Shown: positions 8,061-18,070, counted from the first letter of the stretch. The stretch is DNA of 64,000 nt from JAJEBT01 sp965221485 (GCA_965221485.1 OZ244893.1:2790001-2854000); one strand, 5' to 3'. Numbers and translations: made by a program. Notes: generated by a model from the sequence alone, not told the origin.

Positions 8061-10835
8061 TCAGAACCCGTACTTGGATCGACGCATCTCGAACGCGGCT
8101 TTGCCGCCTTCGAGGATCTCCTCGACCAGTTCCCGTACAGGTCCTGATTCGATGGAGCCCATGTGCTCCGGCGGGATCCGCGCCTGGCCCTCGTCGGCCT
8201 CACCTGTCGCAGCGAGGCCGAGGATGAGTTCGGCATCGCCGAGGACCGGGATGTTGGCATTGTGGGTCGAGAAGACGAATTGGCGGCGGCGCTTTTCCTG
8301 CCGCATGATCGGCACCACACCCTCTGTGATGAAGCGGTTGTCGAGATCGTCTTCAGGCTGATCGACGACAAGCGGTGCTTCCGATTCAAGCAGCAGGAGC
8401 AATAGGACGGCCGTTGCTTTCTGGCCCGTCGAAAGCGCCTGCAGCGTTTGCCAATGGGGTGGCTTCCCATCGGCAGCGGTGTTTAACTTGATCTCCGTTG
8501 TCGCAGGTAATTCCAGTTCTTCGATACGCATCAAGAGGTCCGGATCGGCCTGTGCGATGCGCTCAGCCGCACCGGCGGGCAGGTTGTAGTGCGCTATCAG
8601 CGCGTTTTTGCCTTCCCGGCAGCGTTGCGCAAATTCCCGCAGGGACAGCTGGTCATGTCCGCGCAGGCGCGCCAGCGCCGCGGAAAGATTGCCGCCGACT
8701 TCTCGCAAAAGCTGTTCGAGCGGTTCGCGGTTTCCCGCCATTTTTACCGTGACCTGCACTCGGTCGCCGAGTTTCTTGGATACTTGCCTCGCTGCTTTTT
8801 CGATTTGCCGGTATTCGGCTGCAATTATCTCTTCCCATTCCACAACAAGGTTGCGACGCTGAGCCTTGTGCGCCTCCAGACTGCGTTCGAGGCTTTCCGT
8901 CTTGTCTTTCAGCGGTCGCAATTGCTCGATTTGCTGGCGCACTTGGATGAATTCCGCACCATTGATCTTTAACTTCTGGAGTTCGCGCAGAAGCCGTTCG
9001 TAGGTTTCCTCGATTGCAGTCTTTCGCTCGGCCCAGCGCGATTTTATCTCCCCAATCGCGCGGTCGGTTTCGGCAATTACCTTGCGGAACTGTTCACCAA
9101 CTGCCGTCAGAGTCGCGCTCAGAGTTTCAAGATTTCCCTCGATTTCGGAAAGAATGTCCACGTTTGGAAGGCCGTCAAGAGCCTTCCTGGAAACGAATGC
9201 TGTATCGACGGGCAATTCTTCGACGAGTTCATCGTGAAGGGTACGGTACTGTTGAAGACGTTCGTCCAAGTTTGAGAATAGCCGTTCCTCACGAATGAGC
9301 AGGCTCTTTTCCTTGAGCTGTTCTTCTAACCCAGTTTGCTGGAATCGCTCTTGGGTCTCCTCAAGACCCGGCAGCACCGCCAGCTGGTCATCAAGTCGCT
9401 TCATATCACGGGCCACATCCATGATCCGGCTACGCGAGCGTTCCAGTTCCAGGCGTATCTCGGATTTCCGTCCGGAAAACGATGGGTCCTTGTCAACGAA
9501 GCGCTCCAACAACAACGTAAGTTTCTCAGGACTCTTTGTGAGTTCAGATATCTCGTGCTGGCCGAAGACTTCCACACCCGGTATCACATCACCAGGCGAC
9601 AAGGTCAGGACTTCCCCCATCTCGTCCTTTACGACAGGTGGATTCGGCACAGATCTTTCGATCGTGTAGCGACGCTCAGATGGCTTGTGCGATCGCACTA
9701 GCAAGGAAATCTTCGTGCCGGATTGCAGGACATGTTGGACCACACCCTCATGGGCTTTCTGCGCTTCCTTGCCAAGAGGGTCGAGACCAAGCGCGTACCG
9801 TAGGCTCTCAATCATCGTCGATTTGCCAGTACCCCGTCCGCCGACCAGCACATTGAGGTTTTCATTGAAATGCACTGCGGTGTCGCGGAGGAAACCACCT
9901 TCCCAACTCATTGCGAGAAACTCCGCATGGGGTTCGGGCTCCGGGTCGCTGTGCAGACGGATCCGGGAGTCCGGGTCAAGAAACGCCTGCCGTAGCGCCT
10001 CGACCGAAACTGTGGACATCTTGATGAAGCAAGAGGCGCCATCGTTCTTCAGGTCGTCCGGGCTATTGACGTCCGAAGCGTTTAGAATCGCTGGGGGACG
10101 GTCACGCTTGTGCTCGGCGTTCTTGTTTTCGAGGATTGGCCTGATCGCATCTGGCGCGGCGCTGGTCGGACCTGGAAGCGCGCAAGCCAGCAGCCCGGGA
10201 TGAGTCCAGACGTTGATCCTCGATTGTCCGGAGAGCTTTTTCAGCAATCCGCCTTTGGAACCAACATGGGCGGCGATGCATACTGCGCCCCAATCCTTTG
10301 CGCATTCTAGCAGCTCGATAGAGTCCTTCTTCCCCGTCGGTGACAGCGTATCGGGGTCGCGAACCCCACACTCCCCGATGTAACGCTCCAGTTTGTCATC
10401 CTGGTCCAGATCAAACAGGCAAAGGAAATGAACCCCGTCTTTCGTCACGGCTTCGAAACCGCTGAATGCATGGAGACCGGCATTACGGGCCGCGTGCAAG
10501 AGGCTTAGCGAAGACTTGACGCGGTAGTGATCCGTGACCGCAATTACCTTAATGCCGAGATCAAGACAGGTTTCGATGATCGCTGCGTTGTATTCGTCTT
10601 CTGAAGTGAAAGAGGTCGCCTTATTGTACCTCTCAAGATAGGCGTACGGATTGACCTGCAAGGCACAGCGGTAGAACCGCGCTCCGTTCGGAAGACCCAT
10701 TGCGGTGTTCATGCGATCCGAAGGTGGACGCGCCAAGCTGGTCCTCTCCGCTTTCATCTCCGGTTCTTCGTCAACGTTGCCGTATTGGGTCTCATCCCGG
10801 CTCCGATTGGTGTTGTCGGGCTGCGTATTGCTCAT
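8061..10835 (-). CDS. TrlF-type protein: PHP domain fused to SMC-like ATPase
   Basis: About 924 residues. The N-terminal quarter has PHP phosphoesterase features, including VTDHYRV and a later IAAHVGSKGG. From about residue 310 an SMC/Rad50-like ATPase starts, with Walker A GGRGTGKSTMIESL near 330. A long coiled coil rich in E, R, Q and L fills roughly residues 470-750. The second ATPase half has a signature-like LSTGQKATAV, Walker B PLVVDQPEDDLDN and FSTHNANIPV. This is the TrlF arrangement, often found in defence islands; I infer DNA or RNA sensing coupled to hydrolysis. The ATG at 10835 is chosen over an in-frame upstream start at 10934 because a G-rich stretch precedes it and the extra 33 residues look non-coding. 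It forms a two-gene operon with the AlbA-like protein. Confidence 0.8.
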   Translation of the reverse strand: MSNTQPDNTNRSRDETQYGNVDEEPEMKAERTSLARPPSDRMNTAMGLPNGARFYRCALQVNPYAYLERYNKATSFTSEDEYNAAIIETCLDLGIKVIAVTDHYRVKSSLSLLHAARNAGLHAFSGFEAVTKDGVHFLCLFDLDQDDKLERYIGECGVRDPDTLSPTGKKDSIELLECAKDWGAVCIAAHVGSKGGLLKKLSGQSRINVWTHPGLLACALPGPTSAAPDAIRPILENKNAEHKRDRPPAILNASDVNSPDDLKNDGASCFIKMSTVSVEALRQAFLDPDSRIRLHSDPEPEPHAEFLAMSWEGGFLRDTAVHFNENLNVLVGGRGTGKSTMIESLRYALGLDPLGKEAQKAHEGVVQHVLQSGTKISLLVRSHKPSERRYTIERSVPNPPVVKDEMGEVLTLSPGDVIPGVEVFGQHEISELTKSPEKLTLLLERFVDKDPSFSGRKSEIRLELERSRSRIMDVARDMKRLDDQLAVLPGLEETQERFQQTGLEEQLKEKSLLIREERLFSNLDERLQQYRTLHDELVEELPVDTAFVSRKALDGLPNVDILSEIEGNLETLSATLTAVGEQFRKVIAETDRAIGEIKSRWAERKTAIEETYERLLRELQKLKINGAEFIQVRQQIEQLRPLKDKTESLERSLEAHKAQRRNLVVEWEEIIAAEYRQIEKAARQVSKKLGDRVQVTVKMAGNREPLEQLLREVGGNLSAALARLRGHDQLSLREFAQRCREGKNALIAHYNLPAGAAERIAQADPDLLMRIEELELPATTEIKLNTAADGKPPHWQTLQALSTGQKATAVLLLLLLESEAPLVVDQPEDDLDNRFITEGVVPIMRQEKRRRQFVFSTHNANIPVLGDAELILGLAATGEADEGQARIPPEHMGSIESGPVRELVEEILEGGKAAFEMRRSKYGF

Positions 10836-11674
10836 CCGCGCCCCCCCACCTGACCCGGACCAGAGATACTTTCTTCTGCTTTTCGAGCTGCCCGAGAGCC
10901 TCGAAACTGTCTGGCGTAAGGCTGATCGATGCACGCACCAATGCTGCCTCTCCGGGATTCATACTCTACCTGTCTACCTTACATCCGTTCATAGAACCGC
11001 GCCTTCAATCACATTCTACACCACATCATAACATGGTGGTGAACCCCAATGAGTCCAGAAAGTGATCGCTGACGGTGGGTTCAGCGACCCTGCAATGCAG
11101 GGTGTTTGTTCAGCAAAAGTCCTCCACAAGATCTGTGAAGCAAGGATGGTGGTGCTCCAAATCCGACCCGAGGCCACAATGGTACCAGCCTCACCGATGG
11201 AAACACGGCATCAGCTCCATTCGAACAAAGTGGACAGTTCGCTGTCGATCTCGTTCACCGGTTCGGTCTCGTATTCGAGGTCATCACGGCCGCGTCCCGG
11301 GTAACGGGCATGGAGAGATCGACACTTAAAAGATTGTGGCGATCGCGATCCTAAATTGGCCGACGACCACTGATGAAGGAAGGAAAGAAGACCGCAGCAA
11401 CGAGCCAGTTCTACCCAGTCTGCGCGACCTCGTGCGGATGCGTCCTGAGACGCATGTTGAAGTCGAAGGGATTTCGCAGCCCGAATTCACCCGTCGATGC
11501 AGGGCTTTCGGAAGCTGATCAGCGAGATTATCTCCTGCAAGGCGTCTTATGAACCGGAAACTGCACCGCAGTTCGAAGACAGGCTTAGTATCGATACCAG
11601 CATCTGGATCAGGTCGAATCTGAGTACCATCTTCACTGGGCCGAGAACGCCGAGAACCCACGTTCCGACGCTGG
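10836..11674. other. Gene-free region
   Basis: No coding frame on either strand resembles a known family; the open frames have atypical residue content. A near-perfect 17-bp palindrome lies at 11087-11103 (accctgca, one base, tgcagggt). It may contain the promoter of the TrlF operon and debris from IS256 insertion. Confidence 0.4.
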
Positions 11675-12130
11675 TCAAGTCCGAGGGTTGGTGGATATTC
11701 GCTCGGGGTGAGCAAGGGTATCAGAGGTGTCAGCGAGACCCACGTGCGTCTGGTATTCGGCGTCAAGGTCGTCCCGGACGGCCGCCATCTGGCGGCCCTC
11801 GAAGGCGGTGATCTTGATCGCCCACCAGCATTCGCTGGCGCGGGTCATCGCCGCGAACATCAGCTTGAGCGCCGGCCGTTCGCCGAACGCATGGGGAAGC
11901 ACCTTCAGGCGCCGGCGCCCCTCAAGGAACAGCCGCTGGAGAAGGTTCGTGGTCCGGATCGCCTGGCGGTGTTTGATTGGCATCCGGAGATGGGCAATGC
12001 ACGCTTCGAAGTCATCCTCGAAGCACTGGACGGCGCTCGGAAGCTCATTCGCCTAGTCCCGGGTCACGTCCTCGACCAATTTGCGCAGGGATTCGCTGGT
12101 ACGCATCGATGCAGGTACTCTTTTCGACAT
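11675..12130 (-). pseudogene. Internally deleted IS256-family transposase
   Basis: The frame starts at ATG 12130 with MSKRVPASMRTSESLRKLVE, a normal-looking N-terminus. It meets an in-frame TAG after VTRD, then jumps straight to C-terminal text (AVQCFEDDFEACIAHLRMPI, RTTNLLQRLFLEGRRRLK, HAFGERPALKLMFAA). The middle of the protein, including the DDE catalytic core of about 250-300 residues, is missing. This is an IS256/mutator-type transposase relic and cannot be active. The deletion leaves both ends, so it could in principle be mobilised in trans if terminal repeats remain. Confidence 0.8.
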
Positions 12131-12426
12131 GGGGTGCCTCTTGGCTTGCGCTAGCTCCTGCCGGCGCCACAGATTGTTCTCCTCAGCAGAATGCACCCTT
12201 ACGAATTTCCAGCAAATCTAGGATTTCACCGCGTCTGCGCTGCGCCTGCCTGCCTGTCGGGCGAATCGCGATCTGTTGCTCGACGCATCCCGACACATCA
12301 CGATATAATGGAACCTTTCACTTTGTTTACGTGCCGGATGACAATATACAGACTTTTTAAATCATAGATCTCAAACCTAATGTGGACTATGTAGCGTATA
12401 AATTTACCCTTATTTTCGCGCATGTC
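12131..12426. other. Gap upstream of the decayed gene pair
   Basis: No gene recognised. A perfect TATAAT occurs at 12304-12309, without a good -35 box at 17 bp. Confidence 0.3.
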
Positions 12427-13028
12427 ATGGCTAAGGCTGATAGGATCGACAATGACGTTTTGCTCCGAGCAGGATTGGAGCTAATGAGCTTGTACGGACG
12501 GCCTCTGACCAAGCTGCCCAGCAGAGGCCGCACGATGTTCTATAAATTGCCGAATTGCGAAACCGTCCCCGCCCGCTCCTGCAATGACCACATCCTCATC
12601 TCGGTTGCAGTCGAGCCGACCGCCGATGCCCCGCTGAACATAGAAGGTACTGACTGGCTGTCCATTGTCATGCCGGAGGTCGAGCGCACAGATGGCAGGA
12701 TCATCGGTTACCTGGTTCCAACCGAGGAAGCTGCTGAGAAGGCCCGCCAGCGCCAACGAGTTACTGTCAAACAATCGGAACACCAAGGGCGGAAACACAA
12801 CATGGAATCTCCGGTTCGATCATAATGGCTCGGGCAAATTGAACAACTATGCCCAAACGTGGGCGAAGTTCCGCGTTCAGGGCGACGTATCGACCATTGA
12901 TATTGGCACGGAGCAAGCCGGGCACGCCGGTGAGACTGCCAATATCAAAGCTGAGGTTGAGGTAACGCGCGAGCGTCGCTGGTGTGTCGCATCAGACCGT
13001 CAAAATCTCGATCGACTTTTCGAAATGA
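12427..13028 (+). pseudogene. Conserved hypothetical protein, two frameshifts
   Basis: The protein reads across three frames. Frame one runs from ATG 12427 (MAKADRIDNDVLLRAGLELM) to about 12750, ending in IIGYLVPTEEAAEKARQ. Frame two covers NTKGGNTTWNLRFD and ETANIKAEVEVTRE to about 12970. Frame three ends in TVKISIDFSK and the TGA at 13026-13028. The pieces follow each other without gap or overlap, so one gene of about 200 codons has suffered two small indels. I do not know its function. The TGA overlaps the ATG of the next gene (ATGA), so the pair was once translationally coupled. Confidence 0.6.
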
Positions 13029-13510
13029 TCCCAATAGGCTGGTTTGAGCAGAACGTGTCCGGTTGCCGCGAGCTATCCGGTGATGAGAGAAATACTATCA
13101 CGGACTTCGCGTCCTTATGGAGCCTGTTTGAGACCAAGGTCCTTAAGCGAAGTAGTAATGCCAACACTGTAGTAGAAACAGGTAGGCGTGGGGCGCGAAG
13201 AGGGCTGGTGACCGACGACTTGTTCCGGGAGGACTCGCACACTTCTGCAACCGCTACACGGAAAGCGGTAGATTCACGTTTCACTTCGATCATCTTAATC
13301 TTCGAAGGAACGATGCGCCCGATCGCTTGCTGAGACGGCTTGTTGCACAAGACGCGGAGCCGGACGAATCCACAACCGGGAGTATTGATTATAGTCTGCC
13401 AGTTTTGGAACAACCGCTTTCTCGGTGTCAAATGGTCGAATTCAGCGTTGTTCATGAGTACAATAAAGCTCCACGTCAATACGAGACATGGAGAGGCTGC
13501 ATAACGATTG
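13025..13510 (+). pseudogene. HEPN-like protein, decayed
   Basis: It starts at ATG 13025 inside the stop of the preceding gene. Reading MIPIGWFEQNVSGCRELS and ITDFASLWSLFE, it then shifts frame near 13215 (RYTESGRFTFHFDHLNLRRN) and shifts back near 13385 to LIIVCQFWNNRFLGVKW. The order and text look like an ApeA/HEPN-type helical protein whose active motif would be RNNLFH. Here the Arg reads Trp (13406-13408) and the His reads Leu (13421-13423), so the RNase motif is gone. The reading beyond 13450 is meaningless. Family assignment is inferred from memory of related proteins; the frameshifts are visible directly. Confidence 0.5.
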
Positions 13511-13712
13511 CCTGTAATAAGAACAGGAGCGGAGATGAGTTTGATCTCTGGCGGATGGAAACCCAAGCCCCGCTTGGTGTCGACGATCCGTGCGGGGCTT
13601 TCGTCGCCAAGCGCAAGGAGCACCCACGCCACTTGCTCAAGGCAAATGGACACCTAGCGGATGCCATTTCGGGGCTGCAGAAGAACAGGATGTAGACGTG
13701 TTGACCTGCCAT

Positions 13713-13719
13713 AGGGAGG
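13713..13719 (+). promoter_or_regulatory. Strong ribosome binding site for the SIR2-APAZ TTG start
   Basis: AGGGAGG lies seven bases before a TTG codon at 13727. The next in-frame ATG would remove the residues just before the Rossmann glycine loop, so this site decides for the TTG start. Confidence 0.7.
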
Positions 13720-13726
13720 TGTTTGC

Positions 13727-15499
13727 TTGAGCTTGGACGACATCACATTATCGGAACAGAAGTTTGCTGCGAATTTTGCTCAGGATGCTACCCAAATTAT
13801 GTGGTTCTTGGGCGCTGGAACTTCGCGTTCCGCAGGCATGCCTGCGGCAATGGATTTGATTTGGGACTTGAAGCGGCGCTTCTACTGCCTTCAGGAAAAT
13901 CAGAAAATCTCTGATCACGACATAAGCAACAAGTCCATACAAAACCGGGTGCAATCGTTTTTTGATGGCAGAGGGTGCCCTCCGGTCTGGAGTGCAAAAG
14001 AGTACCCGTATTACTTTGAACTGAATTTCGGACACGATTACGAGGCCCAGCGCAAGTATATTTTCGACCAGCTTGCGCCGGGCAAAATCTCGACAAACAT
14101 CGGTCACCGTGCTCTCGCCGCTCTACTAGGCAATGGCGTCACCAAAGTCATATTCACAACCAACTTCGACGAAGTCATCGAAACCGCTTTTAGCGAGGTG
14201 ATGTCAGCTAACCTGCCCGCTTATCATTTAGAGGGTGCATATGCGGCGCTTGAAGCGCTCAACGAAGAGAGGTTTCCTCTCTATGTGAAACTCCATGGTG
14301 ACTTTCGCTACACGAAAATAAAGAACCTAGAAAGCGATTTGGTCGACAACGACCTCCAGATTCAAAAGTGCTTCCTCGCTGCGGCGACGAGGTACGGCAT
14401 CGTCGTCACCGGTTACAGTGGGCGAGACGCAAGTGTCATGAAAATGTTTCGTGACGCGTTGCCACAAAACAACGCGTTTCCGCAAGGCCTCTACTGGACT
14501 GTACCTCGTATTTCCGATGTGGCCGCTCAGGTGGTGGAGTTCATTCGTGAGGCCAGAGAAAAGGGGGTTTCTGCCTACCTAGTGCCGACGGGCACGTTCG
14601 ATGTGATGCTTTCTAAACTATGGAAGCAAACCCCTCATCAAAATGCATCGCTAGATGCCAAAGTCAGGACAGCAATAGCTGGCCCAGTGACCATAGAATT
14701 GCCTTCCAAAGGAACCAAATATCCGCTAGTGAGGACGAACGCCCTTCCGGTGATCGAGTCGCCACGAATATGTGGCGTTGTCGATTACAGTGGGTCTCTA
14801 ACGTTCAGCGAGCTGAACGATGCATTGGCGGAACACAATCCGGACGCCATTCTGACATACACGGATAAGGTCTTGTTCTGGGGGAATGGAAACGAGGTTC
14901 GACAAACGCTGAAAGCCGACCAGATTCGCGGAATCGGCGCGGAAGAAATTCAGCATCCTGTTTCGGCAATCGCTGCATCGGGATTTCTTAAATCATTTTA
15001 CGAACAAGCACTTGCAAAGGCTCTGTGCAATGGAAAACCCCTGTTGCTCAGAAAAAGAAACCGGAAGTTTTACTTAGTGGTCGATTATGCCAATTCGGAT
15101 CATCCAATCTTTTCTTCGCTCGCCCAAGCGTTGGCATTTGGAGGTAATCCGGCCTTTCTTTCGGGGAGAGTTCCTCAACACGGCACGGCTCAATGGGCCG
15201 AAGCCGTGTCAATGGAAATTGAAGAAAAGGGTGGAACGTTGTGGATGCTGCTTCGTCCTGAGATTTGGGTCAAACCACTATCCGAACGTGAGAATACGTC
15301 ACAGCTGATCCGTCAGAAAAGACGTTATCGTTATAACCGTCAGGCCTCCGCCGTCTTAGACGCTTGGATCGGTATTTTGTTCGGTACGGTAGGTAAGGGC
15401 GCCCGGGTTCAGGTGTCGTGTTTGTCAGACACAGACTTTCCAGCGGATTTCGTGGTTGGCACGCGCACGGCTTACAGCCGTCGGGGAGGTGTGGGATGA
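13727..15499 (+). CDS. SIR2-APAZ effector of a short-Argonaute (SPARSA) system
   Basis: 590 residues. The N-terminal SIR2 domain shows FLGAGTSRSAGMP (residues 27-39), TTNFDE with Asn146 and KLHGDF with His190, the residues expected for NAD+ binding and hydrolysis. Later VVTGYSGRD closes the Rossmann fold. The C-terminal half fits an APAZ-type domain in position and length, as in SIR2-APAZ proteins that pair with short Argonautes. In known SPARSA systems the complex, guided by small RNA to invader DNA, depletes NAD+ and kills or arrests the cell. The stop overlaps the Ago start (ATGA), the usual operon design. The start is a TTG with a strong ribosome site. The gene itself looks intact although its partner is interrupted. 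Confidence 0.85.
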   Translation: MSLDDITLSEQKFAANFAQDATQIMWFLGAGTSRSAGMPAAMDLIWDLKRRFYCLQENQKISDHDISNKSIQNRVQSFFDGRGCPPVWSAKEYPYYFELNFGHDYEAQRKYIFDQLAPGKISTNIGHRALAALLGNGVTKVIFTTNFDEVIETAFSEVMSANLPAYHLEGAYAALEALNEERFPLYVKLHGDFRYTKIKNLESDLVDNDLQIQKCFLAAATRYGIVVTGYSGRDASVMKMFRDALPQNNAFPQGLYWTVPRISDVAAQVVEFIREAREKGVSAYLVPTGTFDVMLSKLWKQTPHQNASLDAKVRTAIAGPVTIELPSKGTKYPLVRTNALPVIESPRICGVVDYSGSLTFSELNDALAEHNPDAILTYTDKVLFWGNGNEVRQTLKADQIRGIGAEEIQHPVSAIAASGFLKSFYEQALAKALCNGKPLLLRKRNRKFYLVVDYANSDHPIFSSLAQALAFGGNPAFLSGRVPQHGTAQWAEAVSMEIEEKGGTLWMLLRPEIWVKPLSERENTSQLIRQKRRYRYNRQASAVLDAWIGILFGTVGKGARVQVSCLSDTDFPADFVVGTRTAYSRRGGVG

Positions 15500-15687
15500 G
15501 TGCCGACTTGTCTGTTTTGTCTGGACACAGTCGGCTCAACGAGCCGGCTCTGTTGCTGGCGAATGGCCGGACCGACACGCACCCGTTACGCGGTCTCGAC
15601 TCCCACGGGCCATACAGTATGTCATTGAGTTTCCCCTCAGCGGTAAGGCTCGCATTTTGGGCTCCAAGTAGAGCAATGCCAAAGCTA

Positions 15688-16835
15688 GTGGATTGATTTA
15701 TTCAGGTGATTCCGTTATTGGATATCGTTGAGGGATTATAGAGGGGGGCTGAGCTATGCGCACGGGTGTTTCCTTCACCGTGGGGCCCAAGGACCGTCGG
15801 CGTCTGGAGGCGATTGTCCGGGATCCGAAGAGCGCGCAGAAGCATGTGTGGCGGGCACGGATCATCCTTTTGAGCGCGGATGGCAAGGGCACCCATGCCA
15901 TCATGTCTGCGAGCGGGAAGTCGAAGGTTTGCGTGTGGCGCTGGCAGGAGCGGTTCATGGAGGAGGGTGTTGACGGGCTTTTGCGGGACAAGACGCGTCC
16001 GCCGGGCAAGCCGCCGCTGTCGCCGGAGCGGATTGCCGAGATTGTGCGTCTGACACAAACGCCGCCGCCGCATGAGGCGACACACTGGACGCTGCGGGCG
16101 ATGGCGAAGCGGGTTGGGGTGGCAGCTTCGACGGTTCACGCGATCTGGCAGGCGCACGGCCTGACGCCGCATCGCTGGCGTCAGTTCAAACTGTCGCGTG
16201 ATCCGGCGTTCGTCGAGAAACTGACAGACATCGTCGGGCTCTATGTCGCCCCGCCGGCGCATGCGGCAGTGCTGTCGATCGACGAGAAGTCGCAAATCCA
16301 GGCCCTCGACCGGACCCAGCCCGTCCTGCCGATGAAGAAAGGCCGCTGTGCCACCATGACCCATGATTACAAGCGTCATGGCACAACAACCCTGTTCGCC
16401 GCCCTCAATGTCCTCGACGGAACGGTGATTTCTCAGCACAGCTCCCGACACCGGCACGAAGAGTTCATTAGCTTTCTCAATCGCATCGATCGCACGGTGG
16501 AAGCCGGCAAGCCGATCCATGCCATCCTCGACAACTATGCCACCCACAAACACAAGGCGGTCCGGGCCTGGCTCGAAAAACATCCGCGCTGGACCCTCCA
16601 CTTCACGCCGACATCCTGTTCGTGGCTCAATGCGGTGGAAGGCTTCTTCGCCAAGCTCACGCGGCGACGCCTCAAACATGGCGTCTTTCGCTCCGTCGGC
16701 GAACTCCGCGACGCCATCCAAAACTTCATCGACGAACACAACGCCACCGAAAACAAACCCTTCGTCTGGACCGCAGACCCGAAAGATATCATCGCTGCAA
16801 GAAATCGCGGGTTTCAAAAGTTGGAATCAATCCAC
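15688..16835 (+). mobile_element. IS630-family insertion sequence in the Ago gene
   Basis: 1148 bp bounded by terminal repeats starting GTGGATTGATT (left end, and right end on the other strand), flanked by duplicated TA at 15686-15687 and 16836-16837. TA duplication is typical of IS630/Tc1-mariner elements. A related but truncated copy lies at 23085-23489. Confidence 0.9.
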
Positions 16836-16838
16836 TAG
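15756..16838 (+). CDS. IS630-family DDE transposase
   Basis: 360 residues. The N-terminal helix-turn-helix region spans roughly residues 25-150 (SASGKSKVCVWRWQERF; TLRAMAKRVGVAASTVHAIW). The catalytic triad is visible as Asp176 (LSIDEKSQ), Asp259 (ILDNYATH) and Glu295 (NAVEGFF). Length and motifs are complete, so the enzyme is probably active. The stop codon TAG is made of the duplicated target TA plus the next host G; the element itself ends on the last sense codon, so the stop depends on the insertion site. It is transcribed in the same direction as the interrupted Ago gene. Confidence 0.9.
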   Translation: MRTGVSFTVGPKDRRRLEAIVRDPKSAQKHVWRARIILLSADGKGTHAIMSASGKSKVCVWRWQERFMEEGVDGLLRDKTRPPGKPPLSPERIAEIVRLTQTPPPHEATHWTLRAMAKRVGVAASTVHAIWQAHGLTPHRWRQFKLSRDPAFVEKLTDIVGLYVAPPAHAAVLSIDEKSQIQALDRTQPVLPMKKGRCATMTHDYKRHGTTTLFAALNVLDGTVISQHSSRHRHEEFISFLNRIDRTVEAGKPIHAILDNYATHKHKAVRAWLEKHPRWTLHFTPTSCSWLNAVEGFFAKLTRRRLKHGVFRSVGELRDAIQNFIDEHNATENKPFVWTADPKDIIAARNRGFQKLESIH

Positions 16839-18070
16839 ACAGTCTGGTGAACGAGTTGAATTCACCTGCGCATCCCACTGAAGCAAAGAACTATTATCCC
16901 ACCTATCGAGGTTTCAAGGACGTCTTTCGTATCCCCCTTGTCGGAGCGACCGAGAACTTAAAATGCGGCGCGCCGGAAGAATGCACGTCTCTCGCTCTTT
17001 CGCGAAATGGCATCGGGTTGGTCGACAAGGTCATGCATTCGATCGGGGGGCTTCTGAGGCAAAGAATCGACTTCGATGTACTGATGGTCTACCTGCCGGA
17101 AGAGTGGAAGGCTGCGTTCGAGTACGACGGGTTCAACCTGCATGATTTTCTGAAGGCGAAACTGGCTCCGCTACGCTTGCCAATTCAGATCGTCAACGAC
17201 CTGACATTCGCGCGAGAATGTAGGGCCAATGTCGCGTGGGGAATGAGCTTGGCCCTGTACGCGAAAGCCGGTGGCATACCCTGGAAACTCGCCGATATGG
17301 ACAAGGATGAGGCTTATATTGGGCTGAGCTATGCGATCAAAAAAGTCGATGATAGCAACGAATACAGCACTTGCTGCAGTCAGGTGTTCGATCCCGACGG
17401 TACAGGCTTTGAGTTCGTCGCATATGACACAAAGGAATTCTCAACGGATCGTCGGGGCAATCCCTACTTGAGCTATCAGGAGATGCAGTCGGTTCTATCT
17501 CGAAGCCTGAGAGTGTTTCAGCACGGCCATGGTGGGCGAATTCCGAGAAAGCTGTTCATTCACAAATCGACCCACTTTACCGAGGACGAGATACAGGGGG
17601 CTTTCGACGCTTTTGGAGGTAAGGCGGAACTCGAACTCATTCAGATCATTCGTGGCTCTGCTTGGTATGGCCTCAAGGTCAGTGAACCTAGGCGGTCAGG
17701 AAATAAGGCGTCGCCAGCACCTTACCCCGTGGATCGGGGAACCTACCTTCCACTAACGGAAAACGAGTGCCTTTTGTGGACACAAGGAAGCGTTGAAGGG
17801 GTGAACGTGGAACGTTCGCGCCAGCCCGTGTTTAAGGAAGCGCCGCTCTTTCCGCTGCCAAATCCAATCACGCTTCGCCGGTTTTCGGGTGATGGCGGCT
17901 GGCACGCCACCTGCTTGAGCGTTCTGTCTTTGACAAAAGTCGATTGGAATAACAACACCCTATATAAGACGCTGCCGATCACTCTGGGATATTCGAAAAA
18001 GTTTGCTGATGTCGTGAAGCAGGCATCGGATATCGTCGATGACGTGTACGACTATCGGTTCTTTATGTGA

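Larger units (their letters stand above)
15496..18070 (+). pseudogene. Short prokaryotic Argonaute (MID-PIWI), interrupted by IS630
   Basis: The gene starts at ATG 15496 (MSADLSVLSGHSRL), reads 64 codons to 15687, is interrupted by the IS at 15688-15835 onward to 16835, with its duplicated TA at 16836-16837, and resumes at 16838 in the same frame. Joining 15687 to 16838 gives about 474 residues, the usual short-pAgo length. The second part contains RGFKDVFRIPLVG, a PIWI-like DEAYIGLSYAIKK, RVFQHGHGGRIPRKLFIHK and a C-terminal LPITLGYSKKFADVVKQ. Short Argonautes lack the slicing tetrad and act as guide-dependent sensors. Split like this the protein cannot form, so the SPARSA module should be off. 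Precise loss of the IS and one TA would restore the frame. Confidence 0.85.

Noticed and set aside
11326..11766. 146-codon minus-strand frame next to the IS256 relic
   Set aside because: Residue content is Arg/Ser-rich and shadow-like, with no motif; it overlaps the relic in another frame.
13000..13653. 217-codon minus-strand frame opposite the HEPN relic
   Set aside because: No family resemblance; it is antisense to a sequence whose plus-strand pieces match one decayed gene.
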